In this document: positions 35,702 to 36,668 of the stretch, piece after piece | Position numbering within the stretch: position 1 is the stretch's first letter | Layout: the number at the start of each line of letters is the position of its first letter | Assembly (NCBI RefSeq): GCF_014203125.1 | Contig: NZ_JACHIH010000041.1 | Span: forward strand, 1 to 36,668 | DNA length: 36,668 nt | DNA from: Rhodopseudomonas rhenobacensis | GTDB taxonomy: Bacteria > Pseudomonadota > Alphaproteobacteria > Rhizobiales > Xanthobacteraceae | Direction: 5' to 3' | Translations under genes and position numbers: made by a program | Notes under the pieces: generated by a model | Database searches by the model: none | What the model saw: only the letters and a program-made list of their open reading frames with translations | What the model was told of the DNA's origin: nothing

Positions 35702-35837
35702 GTGCCCCGGACGAAAGCGCGGCACGCCGCGCTTGCGGCGTGCCGCGCTGCAGATCCGGGGCCGTACCGGAACGCAGCATTTGGAACGGTCCCGGCTCGC
35801 TTCGCAGCGCCAAGGCGCTGCTCCGCGTCCGGGACAC
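35702..35837. repeat. Palindromic intergenic repeat with a 15-bp hairpin
   Basis: Near-perfect outer arms (35702-35712 and 35827-35837, one mismatch) enclose a perfect 15-bp stem with a GCTT loop (35716-35730 with 35735-35749) and an 8-bp stem with an AA loop (35804-35811 with 35814-35821). Of the type spread between genes in this bacterial group. It follows fadD by 20 bases and could terminate or stabilise its transcript. Confidence 0.75.
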
Positions 35838-35966
35838 GGGACTTCAGCGGCGCAGCTATCCAACCCGCGTCGTTGACCCAACCGTGATCGCAGCGTCACC
35901 CCCGCCGAATATTGTCAGACCGGCTTTTGCCGACTACACCACGGATCCATCCCAGGAGAGAATGAC

Positions 35967-36452
35967 ATGACCATCAAGGTTGGCGACCGTTTGCCCGAGG
36001 CCAAGTTTCGCGTGATGAGCGAGGAAGGCCCGCAGGTGAAGACCACCGACGACGTCTTCAAAGGCAAGAAGGTCGCGGTGTTCGCAGTGCCGGGCGCCTA
36101 CACCGGAACCTGCCACAAGATGCATCTGCCGAGCATCTTCCTCAACGCCTATGCGATCAAGGACAAGGGCGTCGACGCCATCGCCATCGTCTCGGTCAAC
36201 GACGCCTATGTGATGAACGCCTGGAAGCGCGACACCGACCTGCGCGACGAGGCGACCTTCCTCGCCGACGGCAATGCCGACTTCACCAAGGCGATCGGCA
36301 TGGAGCTCGATGCGTCGGGCAACGGGCTCGGCATCCGCTCGCACCGCTACTCGATGCTGGTCGAGGACGGCGTGGTGAAAAAGCTCAACCTCGAGCCGAA
36401 CCCCGGCAAGGTCGAAGTCTCCGGCGGCGATACGCTGCTCGAGCAGCTGTGA
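35967..36452 (+). CDS. Peroxiredoxin, Prx5 type with a single cysteine
   Basis: A 161-residue thioredoxin-fold peroxidase. The active site is PGAYTGTC with Pro42, Thr46 and the peroxidatic Cys49; an Arg in GIRSHRYSM completes it. No other cysteine is present, so there is no intramolecular resolving cysteine, and the reductant must come from glutathione/glutaredoxin or another thiol. The ATG follows AGGAGAGA. It stands alone between repeats with no recognised regulatory site. Confidence 0.93.
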   Translation: MTIKVGDRLPEAKFRVMSEEGPQVKTTDDVFKGKKVAVFAVPGAYTGTCHKMHLPSIFLNAYAIKDKGVDAIAIVSVNDAYVMNAWKRDTDLRDEATFLADGNADFTKAIGMELDASGNGLGIRSHRYSMLVEDGVVKKLNLEPNPGKVEVSGGDTLLEQL

Positions 36453-36458
36453 AGTTTC

Positions 36459-36513
36459 ACCTCTCCCCGCTTGCGGGGAGAGGTCGACTGGCTGAGCGCA
36501 GCGAAGCCAGTCG
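36459..36513. repeat. Intergenic repeat of two hairpins after the peroxiredoxin gene
   Basis: A perfect 12-bp inverted repeat (ACCTCTCCCCGC 36459-36470 with 36473-36484) is followed directly by a 9-bp stem (CGACTGGCT 36485-36493 with AGCCAGTCG 36505-36513). This CTCTCCCC...GGGGAGAG style is widespread between genes in Bradyrhizobium and relatives. It starts seven bases after the stop and may serve as terminator. Confidence 0.7.
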
Positions 36514-36551
36514 GGTGAGGGGGCGTCTCATCGAGTCCGACCTCGCGGAGA

Positions 36552-36648
36552 CGGGGGGGGGGGGGGGCCCCCCCCCCCCCCCCCCCCGCCCCCCCCCCCC
36601 CCCCCCCCCCCCCCGCCCCCCCGCCCCCCGCCCCCCCCCCCCCCCGGG
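36552..36648. other. Poly-G/poly-C run, probable assembly artefact
   Basis: About 97 bases are almost only G then C, with isolated interruptions, at the end of the window. Nothing biological of this composition is expected; it looks like a low-quality read or contig end. Any open frame across it is meaningless. Confidence 0.85.
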
Positions 36649-36668
36649 GGCGCAAAAACAGAAAAGCC

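Noticed and set aside
36347-36655. Gly-rich minus-strand frame of 102 codons at the right end
   Set aside because: Its glycine repeats are only the translation of the poly-C artefact.
1-36668. CRISPR arrays, tRNA or rRNA genes
   Set aside because: No regularly spaced direct repeats and no tRNA or rRNA signatures were seen on either strand.

Overview
The window comes from a high-GC alphaproteobacterium of the Rhodopseudomonas/Bradyrhizobium group, most likely a Rhodopseudomonas palustris-like strain. The evidence is a complete oxygen-sensing cascade (fixL-fixJ-single receiver-fixK), a class I PHA synthase, an E. coli-type NADH dehydrogenase operon with fused nuoCD, an NdvA-like glucan exporter and palindromic intergenic repeats typical of that group. 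This is judged from protein and motif recognition only; no database search was possible.

Layout. 1-499: the 5' end of an IS110-family transposase running off the left edge, with a structured non-coding leader that may encode a bridge RNA. 500-5633: a protein acetyltransferase of the Pat type, a CBS-domain protein and, divergently, an aminoglycoside-phosphotransferase-like/P-loop kinase fusion. 5640-10172: PHA synthase and a tandem universal stress protein on the minus strand, then a second tandem universal stress protein and a CBS-BON protein on the plus strand. 10316-13741: fixL, fixJ, a single-domain response regulator and fixK, closed by a strong terminator. 14153-15460: metY behind a long, structured leader. 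15722-about 29890: a 13-gene nuo operon on the minus strand in which every junction overlaps. 30188-36452: an NdvA-like ABC exporter, a D,D-carboxypeptidase, a long-chain acyl-CoA ligase and a one-Cys peroxiredoxin, then repeats. The last ~100 bases are an almost pure G/C homopolymer run that looks like an assembly artefact.

How it fits together. FixL senses oxygen and phosphorylates FixJ, which turns on fixK. FixK-type boxes with the exact form TTGA-N6-TCAA occur at 3942, 9367, 12458 and 29982, and a degenerate one at 8369. They lie in front of the kinase fusion, the CBS-BON gene, the single receiver gene, the nuo operon and a universal stress gene. The window therefore reads as a low-oxygen regulon packed around its own regulators. 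It combines energy conservation (complex I), carbon storage (PHA), energy or adenylate sensing (CBS, universal stress proteins) and acyl-CoA metabolism (Pat and a ligase carrying the Pat target motif).

Most worth a second look: the candidate IS110 bridge RNA, whose hairpin loop repeats an 11-base stretch of nearby DNA; the unassigned two-tier stem in the metY leader; a probable CTG start for nuoJ; the FixK box ahead of nuoA; and a palindrome over the fixL promoter.
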